Shown one piece after another: positions 39,527 to 49,949 of a DNA stretch of 64,000 bases (its first letter is position 1; each line of letters starts with the position of its first letter). Both the position numbers and the translations under genes were made by a program. Source of the DNA: Serratia symbiotica (Periphyllus acericola) (lineage in GTDB: Bacteria > Pseudomonadota > Gammaproteobacteria > Enterobacterales > Enterobacteriaceae); assembly GCF_964019515.1 (NCBI RefSeq), contig NZ_OZ026452.1, forward strand, positions 1,364,001 to 1,428,000. Reading direction: 5' to 3'. The notes below the pieces were generated by a model that was not told the origin of the DNA, did no database searches, and saw only the letters and a program-made list of their open reading frames with translations.

Positions 39527-40936
39527 ATGTCCGCTGAACACGTTTTGACGATACTACATGAGCATGAAGTGAAATTCGTAGATTTGCGTTTCACCGACAC
39601 CAAGGGTAAGGAACAACATGTCACCATCCCGGCTCATGAGGTGAATGCCAACTTTTTCGAAGAAGGTAAAATGTTTGATGGTTCCTCAATCGGCGGTTGG
39701 AAGGGCATCAACGAATCTGACATGGTGCTAATGCCCGATGCCAGCACGGCGGTAATGGATCCATTCTTCGAAGAATCCACCTTGATTGTTCGCTGCGATA
39801 TTCTCGAACCGGGTACCATGCAAGGCTACGATCGCGATCCGCGCTCCATCTCCAAACGTGCAGAAGACTTCCTGCGTTCTTCCGGTATTGCCGACACCGT
39901 GCTGTTCGGCCCAGAGCCAGAGTTCTTCCTATTCGATGACATTCGTTTCGGCAGCAGCCTCCGTGGTTCCCATGTCGCTATCGACGATATCGAAGGCGCA
40001 TGGAACTCCGGCACCACTTACGATCGCGGCAACAAAGGCCACCGTCCGGCGGTGAAAGGCGGTTATTTCCCGGTTCCTCCGGTCGATTCTTCACAAGACA
40101 TCCGTTCTACCATATGTCTGACCATGGAAGAAATGGGTCTGGTGGTTGAAGCACACCACCACGAGGTAGCGACCGCAGGTCAGAATGAAGTGGCTACTCG
40201 CTTCAACACCATGACCAAGAAAGCCGACGAGATTCAGATCTATAAATACGTGGTACACAACGTGGCACACGCCTTTGGCAAAACTGCAACCTTCATGCCG
40301 AAGCCCATATTCGGTGACAACGGTTCCGGCATGCACTGCAACATGTCGTTGTCCATGAATGGCAGCAACCTGTTCGCTGGCGACAAATACGGTGGCCTAT
40401 CTGAAATAGCCCTGTTCTACATCGGCGGCATCATCAAACACGCTAAAGCGATCAATGCCTTGGCCAACCCGACCACCAACTCTTACAAGCGTCTGGTTCC
40501 AGGCTATGAAGCGCCAGTGATGCTGGCTTACTCAGCTCGGAACCGTTCCGCCTCCATCCGTATCCCGGTGGTCGCCAGCCCAAAAGCACGCCGTATCGAA
40601 GCTCGTTTCCCAGACCCAGCGGCTAACACATACCTGTGCTTCGCCGCGTTGCTGATGGCTGGCCTGGACGGCATTATCAACAAGATCCACCCTGGCGATG
40701 CGATGGATAAAAACCTGTATGACCTACCGCCGGAGGAAGAGGCTGAGATCCCAAAAGTAGCGGGTTCTCTGGATGAAGCCCTAACAGCACTGAACGAAGA
40801 CCGCGAGTTCCTGACCAGTGGTAGCGTATTCACCAACGATGCGATAGATGCATATATCGAACTACGTAAAGAAGAGATGGATCGCGTTCGCATGACACCA
40901 CATCCGGTTGAGTTTGAGTTGTACTACAGCGTTTAG
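39527..40936 (+). CDS. glnA: Glutamine synthetase
   Basis: GlnA makes glutamine from glutamate, ammonia and ATP. The 469-residue protein is the dodecameric GS-I beta type. Visible motifs include [45 protein letters not shown] and the adenylylation tyrosine region [10 protein letters not shown]. It starts [17 protein letters not shown] after a GAGAAAAAG ribosome site. It forms an operon with glnL and glnG. It is intact and probably important in a nitrogen-exchanging symbiont. Confidence 0.98.
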   Translation: MSAEHVLTILHEHEVKFVDLRFTDTKGKEQHVTIPAHEVNANFFEEGKMFDGSSIGGWKGINESDMVLMPDASTAVMDPFFEESTLIVRCDILEPGTMQGYDRDPRSISKRAEDFLRSSGIADTVLFGPEPEFFLFDDIRFGSSLRGSHVAIDDIEGAWNSGTTYDRGNKGHRPAVKGGYFPVPPVDSSQDIRSTICLTMEEMGLVVEAHHHEVATAGQNEVATRFNTMTKKADEIQIYKYVVHNVAHAFGKTATFMPKPIFGDNGSGMHCNMSLSMNGSNLFAGDKYGGLSEIALFYIGGIIKHAKAINALANPTTNSYKRLVPGYEAPVMLAYSARNRSASIRIPVVASPKARRIEARFPDPAANTYLCFAALLMAGLDGIINKIHPGDAMDKNLYDLPPEEEAEIPKVAGSLDEALTALNEDREFLTSGSVFTNDAIDAYIELRKEEMDRVRMTPHPVEFELYYSV

Positions 40937-40958
40937 GCTATACCGTGCCGTCTGCGGC

Positions 40959-40990
40959 CGGCAACCACTTTTATGTTGCCGTGGACATTT
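40959..40990 (+). terminator. Possible weak terminator after glnA
   Basis: CGGCAAC and GTTGCCG form a stem around CACTTTTAT, followed by a poor T-run (TGGACATTTTT). It could partly end glnA transcripts so that glnA is made in excess of glnLG. The T-run is weak and offset. Confidence 0.35.
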
Positions 40991-41079
40991 TTAGCCCACC
41001 TTAGGATAGGTCTCTTCTCCACCGTATTTTCTGCAAAACTATTCCGTACAACAACCATCACGGATGGAGTAAAAAAGGC

Positions 41080-41094
41080 GCACTAAAAAGGTGC
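41080..41094 (+). promoter_or_regulatory. NtrC site in front of glnL
   Basis: GCACTAAAAAGGTGC is an NtrC-type dyad just before the glnL start. In E. coli NtrC represses the weak glnL promoter through such a site. Here it lies about 14 bp upstream of the start codon. Confidence 0.7.
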
Positions 41095-41107
41095 AGGAGT
41101 CTGCTGT

Positions 41108-42163
41108 ATGGCAACTGGCCAACTGCCCGATGCGGGGCAGATCCTTAATTCTCTCATCAACAGTATCCTGCTGTTGGATAATCAGCTTACGGTTCACTAC
41201 GCTAACCCAGCGGCACAGCAGCTACTGGCGCAAAGTTTCCGTAAAATTTACGGCAAGCCGCTGCCCGATTTACTCGGCTATTTTTCACTGGATATTGCTC
41301 TGATGCGTCAGAGCCTGCATGCTGGCCAGGGCTTCACCGACAACGAAGTAACTCTGGTAGTCGATGGACGCGCGCATATCCTTTCTCTGACTGCCCAAGC
41401 ATTGCCTGAGGGCCATATCTTGATCGAGATGGCACCGATGGACAATCAGCGCCGCCTAAGCCAGGAACAACTGCAACATGCTCAGCAGATCGCCGCCCGT
41501 GATCTAGTGCGTGGTCTAGCTCATGAGATCAAAAATCCGCTCGGTGGCCTGCGCGGTGCAGCCCAGCTATTGGCTAAGGCGCTGCCCGATCCAGCACTGA
41601 CCGAATACACTAAAGTGATCATTGAACAGGCCGATCGCCTGCGCAACCTGGTTGACCGCCTGCTGGGTCCTCAACGACCGAGCTTGTACATCACCCAAAG
41701 CATCCATCAGGTGGTGGAGAGAGTTTTCCAGTTAGTGTCATTGGAAAAGCCGTATAACGTCAAGCTGGTGCGCGATTACGACCCAAGCCTGCCTGACATC
41801 ACACACGACCGGGAGCAAATCGAACAGGTGCTATTGAACATCACCCGCAATGCGTTGCAGGCGCTGGGTGATGCAGGCGGCATCATCATGCTGCGTACCC
41901 GCACCGCGTTCCAGGTATCCCTACATGGCACTCGCCACCGGCTGGCGGCACGCATCGATATTGGAGATAACGGCCCCGGCGTGCCAGCACAGTTGCAGGA
42001 TACCCTATTCTACCCGATGGTCAGTGGCCGTGAAGGCGGTACCGGTCTGGGATTATCCATCGCCCGTAATCTTATCGATCAACATTGCGGAAAAATTGAA
42101 TTTAACAGTTGGCCTGGTCATACCGAATTCTCGGTCTACCTGCCTATTCATAAGTCGAGGTAG
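41108..42163 (+). CDS. glnL: Nitrogen regulation sensor kinase NtrB (GlnL)
   Basis: NtrB phosphorylates and, with PII, dephosphorylates NtrC according to nitrogen supply. The 351 residues match the family (349). It has an N-terminal PAS-like domain ([20 protein letters not shown]) and an H-box with the phosphorylated histidine in [15 protein letters not shown] (near residue 139). The N-box [10 protein letters not shown] and the G-boxes DNGPGVP and [15 protein letters not shown] follow. It has no membrane segment and so is cytosolic. The glnG start follows 2 bp after its stop. Confidence 0.96.
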   Translation: MATGQLPDAGQILNSLINSILLLDNQLTVHYANPAAQQLLAQSFRKIYGKPLPDLLGYFSLDIALMRQSLHAGQGFTDNEVTLVVDGRAHILSLTAQALPEGHILIEMAPMDNQRRLSQEQLQHAQQIAARDLVRGLAHEIKNPLGGLRGAAQLLAKALPDPALTEYTKVIIEQADRLRNLVDRLLGPQRPSLYITQSIHQVVERVFQLVSLEKPYNVKLVRDYDPSLPDITHDREQIEQVLLNITRNALQALGDAGGIIMLRTRTAFQVSLHGTRHRLAARIDIGDNGPGVPAQLQDTLFYPMVSGREGGTGLGLSIARNLIDQHCGKIEFNSWPGHTEFSVYLPIHKSR

Positions 42164-42165
42164 CT

Positions 42166-43578
42166 ATGCAACGAGGGACAGTCTGGATCATCGATGACGA
42201 TAGCTCCATCCGCTGGGTGCTTGAGCGCTCGCTCGCTGGTGCAGGTGTGAACTGCACCAGCTTCTGCAACGGCGATGACGTGCTGGAAGATTTGGCAAAA
42301 CAAACGCCTGACGTGTTGCTGTCCGATATCCGTATGCCGGGGATAGACGGTTTATCGCTGCTCAGGCAGATAAAACAGCGTCACCCGATGCTTCCGGTCA
42401 TCATAATGACCGCGCATTCAGATCTAGATGCTGCCGTCAGCGCCTATCAGCAAGGTGCTTTCGATTACCTGCCCAAGCCCTTCGATATCGACGAAGCAGT
42501 AGCGTTGGTTGAACGTGCTATCAGCCATTATCAGGAACAGCAGCAGCCAACGCGCAACCAATCGACCAACGATCCTGCGGCGGACATCATCGGCGAAGCG
42601 CCTGCGATGCAGGACGTATTTCGTATCATCGGTCGCCTTTCGCGCTCGTCGATCAGTGTGCTGATTAACGGCGAATCGGGCACCGGCAAAGAACTGGTCG
42701 CTCATGCCCTACATCGCCATAGCCCACGCACCAAATCACCGTTTATTGCCCTGAATATGGCCGCAATTCCCAAAGACTTGATCGAGTCCGAGCTGTTCGG
42801 CCACGAGAAAGGGGCCTTCACCGGTGCCAACCAGATCCGACAAGGCCGCTTTGAACAGGCTGATGGCGGTACGCTGTTCCTTGATGAAATCGGTGACATG
42901 CCGCTGGATGTACAGACGCGTTTGCTACGTGTACTGGCGGACGGTCAGTTCTACCGGGTCGGCGGCTATGCACCAGTCAAGGTCGATGTGCGAATCATCG
43001 CTGCCACCCATCAGAATCTGGAACTGCGGGTGCGGGAAGGCAAATTCCGTGAGGATCTATTCCACCGCCTGAACGTTATCCGCGTACATTTGCCGCCGCT
43101 GCGTGAGCGCCGTGAGGATATCCCACAGCTAGCACGCTACTTTCTGCAAATCACAGCGAAAGAACTGGGCGTAGACTCAAAGAATCTGCATCAAGAAACC
43201 GAAACCGCCCTAACTCGCCTACACTGGCCTGGCAACGTGCGCCAGTTGGAGAACACCTGCCGCTGGCTGACAGTGATGTCAGCCGGACAGGAGGTGCTGC
43301 TCCAGGATCTGCCAGGCGAGTTGTTTGAAACTACCAAGTCGGAAAGTGGTAACCACAACACGCCAGGTAGTTGGGCAATGCTACTAGCTCATTGGGCCGA
43401 TCACGCGCTGCATTCCGGTCATCAAGACCTGCTGTCGGAAGTGCTGCCAGAATTGGAGCGCACTCTACTCGCTACGGCGCTACGCCACACCCAGGGACAT
43501 AAGCAGGAAGCCGCACGGCTGCTGGGTTGGGGGAGAAACACCCTTACCCGCAAGCTGAAAGAATTGGGTATGGATTAG
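42166..43578 (+). CDS. glnG: Nitrogen regulator NtrC (GlnG), sigma-54 activator
   Basis: NtrC activates sigma-54 promoters under nitrogen limitation. At 470 residues it has the family length. It has a receiver domain with the acidic patch IDDDSS and the phospho-aspartate in LLSDIRMPGIDG. An AAA+ domain follows with Walker A GESGTGKE, the sigma-54 contact loop GAFTGA and FLDEIGDMP. A Fis-type helix-turn-helix closes the protein (HKQEAARLLGWGRNTLTRKL). It is intact. Confidence 0.97.
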   Translation: MQRGTVWIIDDDSSIRWVLERSLAGAGVNCTSFCNGDDVLEDLAKQTPDVLLSDIRMPGIDGLSLLRQIKQRHPMLPVIIMTAHSDLDAAVSAYQQGAFDYLPKPFDIDEAVALVERAISHYQEQQQPTRNQSTNDPAADIIGEAPAMQDVFRIIGRLSRSSISVLINGESGTGKELVAHALHRHSPRTKSPFIALNMAAIPKDLIESELFGHEKGAFTGANQIRQGRFEQADGGTLFLDEIGDMPLDVQTRLLRVLADGQFYRVGGYAPVKVDVRIIAATHQNLELRVREGKFREDLFHRLNVIRVHLPPLRERREDIPQLARYFLQITAKELGVDSKNLHQETETALTRLHWPGNVRQLENTCRWLTVMSAGQEVLLQDLPGELFETTKSESGNHNTPGSWAMLLAHWADHALHSGHQDLLSEVLPELERTLLATALRHTQGHKQEAARLLGWGRNTLTRKLKELGMD

Positions 43579-43690
43579 CCATGTCGATTATAAAATCTTT
43601 CCATAATACGTAAAAAACCAGCATACTCAGGCTTTACAGCGCGTACCAACGCGGTATGATTGAGCCGCACACGTAGATAGGAGGCTAACG

Positions 43691-43813
43691 ATGCAGGGTT
43701 CATTCATCAAATTAATTTCCCAAGGCGCGGAGCTTGGCACTGCCGCCTGCCATAATCCGCAAGTGGCGATCACTGCGGTGCAGTGCGCCACGCTAATTAA
43801 CTTCTTCAGTTAA
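43691..43813 (+). CDS. yshB: Small membrane protein YshB
   Basis: The ATG at 43691 is preceded by a strong ribosome site (TAGGAGGCTAACG) and gives 40 residues. It starts MQGSFIKLISQGAELGTAAC, then PQVAITAVQCATLINFFS. Length, the ITAVQCA-LINFFS hydrophobic end and the location between glnG and hemN match YshB of E. coli and Salmonella (36 residues). In Salmonella YshB has been linked to survival inside host cells. A terminator follows at once. The gene is too short for ordinary gene finders. Confidence 0.82.
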   Translation: MQGSFIKLISQGAELGTAACHNPQVAITAVQCATLINFFS

Positions 43814-43814
43814 C

Positions 43815-43841
43815 AAAACAGCCGCTCTACGGCTGTTTTTT
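43815..43841 (+). terminator. Rho-independent terminator after yshB
   Basis: AAAACAGCCGctctaCGGCTGTTTTTT is a perfect stem with a T-run starting 4 bp after the yshB stop. The A-run also allows termination from the hemN side. Confidence 0.92.
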
Positions 43842-43868
43842 CATGCTTTAGATTACGAGAGAAAACTG

Positions 43869-45162
43869 CTAGTTGCGCGTCTGCTGACGCAGGTATCTAT
43901 CGGAACACGTGCAGATATTGCGGATCAGCAACCAGCTACGAGGGGTCACACGGATGCCCTGTTGGTCGCGTTCTACCAATCCATCGTGTTCAAACGGCGC
44001 AAGCAGTTGCAGATCCTCAGCGAAATAAGCGGAAAAATCGATGTCGTCTTGCCGTTCTATCGGCTGATACTCCAACTGAAAATTGCAGATCAGCATTTTT
44101 ATCACTTCATGCCGCAAACAATCGTCTTCCGTCATCGCTAGCCCACGCCACAGCGCATTGCCCGGCGCCTCTATACTGCTGTAGTAGCTCTTTAGTGCTT
44201 TCTAGTTTTGCGCATAACTGTCACCAAGCATGCTGATGGCGGAAACCCTCAACCCTAGCAGATCGCTGTCACCTTGGGTGGTCTAGCCCTAGAAATTACG
44301 ATGCAATCTACCTGGCCGTGCGAAGTGATCCATGCCGATAAACTGGTATCCGACCTGGATCAGCGCCTCAATGCTCTGCTGCAAAATATCCAGTTTCTGC
44401 AGTGCGCTGGGCAGCAAACAGATTCAGCAAGTGTGCATAGTTGAACACGCTAAGGCGATCCGGGTTCAGCACCACCACTTGCTGTAATTTGAAGGCGAAG
44501 CTTTCCGGCGTTTGCTTTGGTAAGCCGTAAATCAGATCGATATTGGTGGAATGAAAACCCAATGCTTTGGCACGGGCGATTAGGGCGAAGATAAATTCTT
44601 TATCCTGCTCGCGGTTGATCCGTTGCTGCATCTGTTTGTTGAAATCCTTCACGCCCATGCTCAGGCGGTTAAAGCCTTCGCTGCATAAATGGTCGAGCAT
44701 GTCCAGCTCAATCTCGCGCGGATCAATCTCAATCGACATTTCTGCATCAGGCAGGAAATCATAGTGCTGACGTAACAGTGCTAACAGCCGACTGATTTTC
44801 ACCTTGGTCAGGTAAGTCGGCGTACCCCCACCCCAGTGCATCTGTACAACTTGGCGACCTGCAAACAACGGTGCTTGCTGGGCGATTTCATGCACCAACA
44901 CCTGTAGGTATTCCTCAGCATTGTGCGCCTGGCGCGTCACCAGTTTGTTGCAACCGCAGAAATAGCACAGTTTGTGGCAGAAAGGGATATGTACATACAG
45001 CGACAGCGGACGTTTGGGGTAACGTGCAGCGGCACGTTGAAACATCGCGTGGTCATAGCTCTGGTTAAACTCTAGTGCCGTAGGGTATGAGGTATAACGC
45101 AGCACTGAGTAATTATATTTCTGGATCAGGGCCAAATCCCAGACGATCGGCTATTCTGACAT
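43869..45162 (-). pseudogene. hemN: Oxygen-independent coproporphyrinogen III oxidase HemN, broken
   Basis: HemN is a radical-SAM enzyme of anaerobic haem synthesis. From the ATG at 45162 the frame reads M-S-E then TAG at codon 4, before PIVWDLALIQKYNYS. The long middle frame keeps HIPFCHKLCYFCGC (the iron-sulfur cysteines) and HWGGGTPTYL, then diverges after [12 protein letters not shown]. The middle up to 44140 is frameshifted. The C-terminal part (CLRHEVIKMLICNFQLEYQP to YLRQQTRN) is in another frame. It cannot make an intact enzyme. Confidence 0.93.
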
Positions 45163-45337
45163 GCTCGCTCACTCCTTCCGATATTTTTCCTACCGGGCCG
45201 GAGAGGGGCAATGGTCTACACTGTCTAGCCACGGAAGCACTACGAAAACGCGCTTTGCGCTAAGACAGCCGCCATAGTGTACTGAATAGCCACAGCAGAT
45301 AACATAACAAGAGTGTGGCTATGGTCGGGAGCTCGCG

Positions 45338-45874
45338 TTAAAATATGTCATTGGGGTTACCGCTTTTTAGCAGTTTCAGAATGTCTTCCTGTTTTTCTTC
45401 CTTATCATCGTCATCACCCAAGTCGATGCCCAGTTGATCCATCAACACATCGATGCGATCCAGCATCTGGTCAACGTAAGCCTGCTCTTCCGCGTTTAGC
45501 GTGTCGCTCCCGTCAAGGCGATCCAGTAATGCATCCAGACGTTCGTCATTTTCCAGCTTCGCCAATTCTTCTTCCGGTGATAGACGTGGTTTGACCTCAG
45601 CCTTGGGTTTAGGCTGTAGCTTGGCTTTAGCTTTGGTTTCCACCACCAGCGCCACTGGCACTTTACTGCCGATACGCGGATCTTTGGCTTCTGCCGCCGC
45701 TTTGTTTTTCTGGTTGCTGGCTTGAGTGCGGGATCCGGCGGCATGACCACGGTTTTTTTTCAAACATTTGCGCTCACGGGCTTCCTGATCAAGCTCTACA
45801 CGGCTTTTCTTTTTTGTTTTTGGCTTCGCCGCGCTGTTGCGGGGGATGCGAGGTGTTTTTGATGGCTGATTCAT
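45338..45874 (-). CDS. yihI: Der GTPase-activating protein YihI
   Basis: YihI stimulates the GTPase Der (EngA) and so tunes 50S ribosome assembly. The 178-residue protein has the usual very basic N-terminal half ([20 protein letters not shown]) and an acidic C-terminal half ([20 protein letters not shown], then [12 protein letters not shown]), ending [12 protein letters not shown]. coli YihI has about 169 residues. It looks intact, though low-complexity proteins tolerate change. Confidence 0.88.
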   Translation of the reverse strand: MNQPSKTPRIPRNSAAKPKTKKKSRVELDQEARERKCLKKNRGHAAGSRTQASNQKNKAAAEAKDPRIGSKVPVALVVETKAKAKLQPKPKAEVKPRLSPEEELAKLENDERLDALLDRLDGSDTLNAEEQAYVDQMLDRIDVLMDQLGIDLGDDDDKEEKQEDILKLLKSGNPNDIF

Positions 45875-45942
45875 GGCGTATGCTCTTAGGTAGGTAGATT
45901 CAGTATAGAATGGCAGCGGAATCTAGCAGAAAGCAGATAAAG

Positions 45943-45976
45943 AAAAAAGGCAGCAGGTAAAGCTGCCTGACTTTTT
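45943..45976 (-). ncRNA. csrC: Possible csrC remnant reduced to its terminator
   Basis: In enterobacteria the CsrC RNA gene lies between yihI and engB. Here the 250-bp gap has only a strong minus-strand hairpin, GTCAGGCAGCtttaccTGCTGCCTTTTTT, which resembles the 3' end of CsrC (GTCAGG..., then a GC stem and T-run). The usual array of GGA motifs upstream is not seen. I infer that most of csrC is deleted or very diverged; alternatively this is just a terminator. Confidence 0.35.
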
Positions 45977-46124
45977 CGTACCTTGTTGAGAAGGATATTC
46001 ATGCTATGCACAACACTGTGACACCCTACTTACCCGTTGCTTAAAAACAAAGAAACGCATCATTTTACCGCTGATATAGTTATAATCGCCAACCTATTAG
46101 CCATCCCCACGGAGACGAAAGACT

Positions 46125-46772
46125 TTGACCAGCAAGAATTACAACTATCATATGACCCATTTCGTGACTAGTGCGCCCGATATTCGCCATCTGCCGGGGA
46201 ATGAAGGTATTGAAGTCGCGTTTGCTGGCCGCTCCAACGCCGGTAAATCCAGCGCGTTAAATACCCTGACGAACCAGAAAAGCCTGGCACGTACCAGTAA
46301 AACGCCGGGGCGCACCCAACTGATCAACCTGTTCGAAGTCGAAGAGGGTCATCGCTTGGTAGACTTACCGGGTTATGGCTATGCTGAATTGCCGGAAGAA
46401 ATGAAACGCAAATGGCAACGTGCGCTAGGTGAATACCTACAAATGCGCAATTGCCTGAAAGGGCTAGTGGTGCTGATGGATATCCGTCATCCGCTAAAAG
46501 ATCTTGACCAGCAGATGATCCAATGGGCAGTCGATTTCAGCACGCCGGTATTGGTGCTGCTAACCAAGGCTGATAAGCTGGCCTCTGGCGCACGTAAAGC
46601 CCAGCTTAATATAGTGCGAGAGGCCGTGCTACCGTTTATGGGTGACATTCAAGTTGAAGCCTTCTCTGCAACGAAAAAAATCGGCGTTGACAAATTGAGC
46701 CAAAAACTGAATATCTGGTTCAATGAGATCCCGCCGGAAGTACTGCCGAAAGAAGAAGACACCAACAATTAA
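46125..46772 (+). CDS. engB: Ribosome biogenesis GTPase EngB (YihA/YsxC)
   Basis: EngB is an essential GTPase in 50S subunit assembly. I accept the TTG at 46125 ([20 protein letters not shown]), because the first residues match the family and the only nearby ATG comes nine codons later. The product has 215 residues. The motifs are G1 [13 protein letters not shown]3 [10 protein letters not shown]4 TKADK and G5-like AFSATKK. It is convergent with spf-polA. It is intact. Confidence 0.95.
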   Translation: MTSKNYNYHMTHFVTSAPDIRHLPGNEGIEVAFAGRSNAGKSSALNTLTNQKSLARTSKTPGRTQLINLFEVEEGHRLVDLPGYGYAELPEEMKRKWQRALGEYLQMRNCLKGLVVLMDIRHPLKDLDQQMIQWAVDFSTPVLVLLTKADKLASGARKAQLNIVREAVLPFMGDIQVEAFSATKKIGVDKLSQKLNIWFNEIPPEVLPKEEDTNN

Positions 46773-46860
46773 TACCTTAAAGGCGGTAACTGAGAGCATC
46801 CTGATGGATCTAATCCTAAGTGATTCGGGTGAGCAAAGGGCCTGGTACTGTTTTTACAAC

Positions 46861-46969
46861 AAAAAACGCCCTCCCATTAATGCTGACTGGGGCGGTTGAT
46901 ATTCAGCCAAAACCTGATTGCGTAAAGTAAAAATTTTAAAAAATAGAATATATTACCTCTACACCCTAC
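46861..46969 (-). ncRNA. spf: Spot 42 small RNA
   Basis: The minus-strand 109-nt sequence begins GTAGGGTGTAGAGGTAATAT and contains TTACTTTACGCAATC and TTTTGGCTGAATATCAACCG. It ends in a terminator stem with a T-run (CGCCC...GGGCGTTTTTT). Length, ends and position between polA and engB match E. coli Spot 42, a CRP-repressed Hfq RNA that lowers secondary carbon use. The terminator stem has one-sided changes (GCCCCAGTCAG against GGGAGGGC) that may weaken it. Confidence 0.9.
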
Positions 46970-47057
46970 GGCGGTAATTCCGCATCACTTTTTAGCAGGG
47001 AAAATAATTTTTGTCGTTCATTGACACAACCTATTGCTGAAGAACAGCGAAGATTAG

Positions 47058-49859
47058 TCAGTGAGCCTCATCCCAGTTGGCACCCACGCCCACATACACC
47101 TTCAGCGGTACCGCCAGCGCGATGCTGCCTTCCATCAACTCACGGATGCGCTGGCTGGATGCGTCAATCACTGATTCATGCACTTCAAATACTAACTCAT
47201 CGTGCACCTGCATAATCATACGTACCAGCGGCTGTTCTTGTTCCTGTATCCAGGCATCAACCTCAATCATTGCACGCTTGATAATATCTGCGGCCGTACC
47301 CTGCATCGGGGCGTTGATCGCCGCACGCTCGGCCGCTTTGCGGCGCATGCCGTTGCTGGAACGGGCATCCGGCAGATATAGCCGACGGCCATCCAGGGTA
47401 GTAACATAGCCCTGTTCAGCGGCCTGCATGCGGGTGCGTTCTATATAGTCCAGTACACCCGGATAATGTTCAAAGTAGCGATCCATATAGCGCTGGGCTT
47501 CGCCACGCGGAACCCCCAACTGGCGTGCCAGGCCAAAGGCGCTCATGCCGTAAATCAGCCCAAAGTTAATCGCCTTGGCACTGCGGCGCTGTTCGCTGGA
47601 TACTTTGTCCAACGGCACGCCAAACACTTCGGCTGCTGTGGCGCGGTGAATATCTTTACTCTCGGCAAAGGCTTTCAGCAATCCTGCATCTTGCGACAAA
47701 TGAGCCATAATACGCAGTTCGATTTGCGAATAGTCCGCAGCGACGATGCGATAACCCTCAGGGGCTATAAACGCCTGGCGAATACGCCGACCTTCATCGT
47801 TGCGCCCCGGAATGTTTTGTAGGTTCGGATCGCTGGAAGATAGACGCCCGGTGGCCGTTACCGCCTGATGGTAAGAGGTATGTACTCTGCCGCTGACCGG
47901 GTTTATCATCAGCGGCAACTTGTCGGTATAGGTGTTTTTCAGCTTTGCCAGGCCACGATACTCTAGGATCACCTTCGGCAATGGGTAATCCGGCGCCAAC
48001 TCGGCCAGAACTCCCTCATTAGTTGATAGCGCACCGCCTGGGGTTTTCTTTAGCACCGGCAACTTTTGCTTTTCGTACAGAATAGCCTGTAGTTGCTTGT
48101 GCGATGCTGGATTAAACGGTTCTCCCGCCAATTCGTGCGCCTGAATCTCCAACTCGCCCAGCTGCTTGGTCAGTTCCTGAGAATGAACCGACAAAATAGC
48201 CGGATCGATCAGTACCCCAGTGCGTTCGATATGTGACAACACCGGTACCAGTGGCATGTCAATCTCATTGAACACCCTCAGCAATTCGGCACTTTGCTTC
48301 AGTTGCGGCCACATCGCCAGATGTAACCGCAGCGTAACGTCGGCATCTTCCGCAGCATAGAGTGCCGCCTGCGCCAAGGCAATGTGGTTGAACGTCAACT
48401 GATTTTTACCCTTGCCGACGATCTCTTCAAAGGTGATGGTCTTATGACCCAGGTAACGATCGGCCAAGTTGTCCATATCGTGACGACCGCCAACGCTGTC
48501 CAGCACGTAGGATTCCAGCATGGTGTCGTAGGCGATGCCGCGCAGGTTAATACCGTAGCGCGCCAGCACGCCCATGTCGAACTTCAGATTCTGCCCGACT
48601 TTCAACACTTTTTCGTCTTCCAATAGCAGCTTAAGCCTTTCCAGCACAGAGGCACGATCCAACTGTGCTGGTGCATACAGATAGTCATGTGCCACCGGCA
48701 GGTAGGCGGCTTCACCCGGTGCTATGGCAAACGACAAGCCAATAAGGTTGGCGCTCAGCGTATCCAATCCGTCGGTTTCGGTATCAAAGGCGAACACGTT
48801 AGCCTTTTTCAACCGTTGCAGCCAGTCAACGAAAGTGTCTTCGTCCACAATAGCGACGTAGCCATCCTGCGGTAGCATGGCTTCCGCCGCAGCCTTAGGT
48901 TTTTCTGCCACTGCACTTGCCGACTTCGCCACACCAGCGGTTTTGACTGCTGACCCTTTTTTGTTTTCTAGCCAGGCACCGGTTTCTACATCCGCAAGCC
49001 AACGTTTGAATTTATACCGTTTGAATAGCTGCTGCAACACGTCAATATCCGGCGCAGACATTTTAAGGTCGGAGTAGGAAACCTCCAGTTCAACGTTGGT
49101 TTTGATGGTCGCCAGTTTGTAGGAAAGGTAAGCTATCTCTTTGTTCTGCTCCAGTTTGACCGCCATGGTCTTCGCACCACGGAAGCTGAGCGTAGCGATG
49201 CTGCCTAAGTTATCATACAGCACATCCAACCCGCCAAGACCCTGTAACAGCGCCTGTGCGGTTTTCTCACCAACCCCTGGCACGCCAGGGATGTTATCTG
49301 AAGCATCACCCATCAGCGCCAGGAAGTCGATAATCAACTCAGGTGGAATGCCGTATTTGTAGCACACTTCTTGCGGCCCGAGGACGGTGTTGTTCATGGT
49401 GTTGATCAGAGTGACGTTCGGCGTGACCAATTGAGCCATGTCTTTATCCCCAGTACTGATCAGCACTGGATGGCCAGCCATTTCAGCCTCCAGCGCCAAC
49501 GTGCCGATAACGTCGTCCGCCTCAACACCTGGTGTAACTAATAGCGGCAGCCCCATAGCCTTGACCATTTTATGCAGCGGTTCGATTTGCGTTCGCAGAT
49601 CGTCCGGCATCGGTGGGCGATGCGATTTGTACTCGGTGAACAGTTCATCGCGAAAGGTTTTTCCTTTAGCATCAAATACCACTGCAACATGGCTGGGCTG
49701 GTACTGTAGCAGCAGGCTGCGCAGCATATTCAACACGCCATAAATTGCTCCAGTCGGCTCGCCTGCCGAGTTGGTCAGCGGTGGGAAAGCGTGATAAGCA
49801 CGGTAAAGGTAGGAGGAACCATCAACCAGGATGAATGGGTTTTCTACTATCTGGGCCAT
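47058..49859 (-). CDS. polA: DNA polymerase I
   Basis: PolA fills gaps and removes RNA primers. The 933-residue protein compares with 928 in E. coli. It has an N-terminal 5'-3' exonuclease ([32 protein letters not shown]). A 3'-5' exonuclease with intact acidic residues ([11 protein letters not shown]) follows. The polymerase domain has motif [15 protein letters not shown], motif [17 protein letters not shown] and motif [13 protein letters not shown]. Spot 42 follows on the same strand, and copy C of the IS lies 90 bp upstream. It is intact. Confidence 0.97.
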   Translation of the reverse strand: MAQIVENPFILVDGSSYLYRAYHAFPPLTNSAGEPTGAIYGVLNMLRSLLLQYQPSHVAVVFDAKGKTFRDELFTEYKSHRPPMPDDLRTQIEPLHKMVKAMGLPLLVTPGVEADDVIGTLALEAEMAGHPVLISTGDKDMAQLVTPNVTLINTMNNTVLGPQEVCYKYGIPPELIIDFLALMGDASDNIPGVPGVGEKTAQALLQGLGGLDVLYDNLGSIATLSFRGAKTMAVKLEQNKEIAYLSYKLATIKTNVELEVSYSDLKMSAPDIDVLQQLFKRYKFKRWLADVETGAWLENKKGSAVKTAGVAKSASAVAEKPKAAAEAMLPQDGYVAIVDEDTFVDWLQRLKKANVFAFDTETDGLDTLSANLIGLSFAIAPGEAAYLPVAHDYLYAPAQLDRASVLERLKLLLEDEKVLKVGQNLKFDMGVLARYGINLRGIAYDTMLESYVLDSVGGRHDMDNLADRYLGHKTITFEEIVGKGKNQLTFNHIALAQAALYAAEDADVTLRLHLAMWPQLKQSAELLRVFNEIDMPLVPVLSHIERTGVLIDPAILSVHSQELTKQLGELEIQAHELAGEPFNPASHKQLQAILYEKQKLPVLKKTPGGALSTNEGVLAELAPDYPLPKVILEYRGLAKLKNTYTDKLPLMINPVSGRVHTSYHQAVTATGRLSSSDPNLQNIPGRNDEGRRIRQAFIAPEGYRIVAADYSQIELRIMAHLSQDAGLLKAFAESKDIHRATAAEVFGVPLDKVSSEQRRSAKAINFGLIYGMSAFGLARQLGVPRGEAQRYMDRYFEHYPGVLDYIERTRMQAAEQGYVTTLDGRRLYLPDARSSNGMRRKAAERAAINAPMQGTAADIIKRAMIEVDAWIQEQEQPLVRMIMQVHDELVFEVHESVIDASSQRIRELMEGSIALAVPLKVYVGVGANWDEAH

Positions 49860-49949
49860 GGTGTTTCTTTATAGTGATCAGACATAGTGATAAGCATGCC
49901 ATAGCTGGCCACCAGAGACGAACTTTAGTATGCATTACAGATGAAAATG

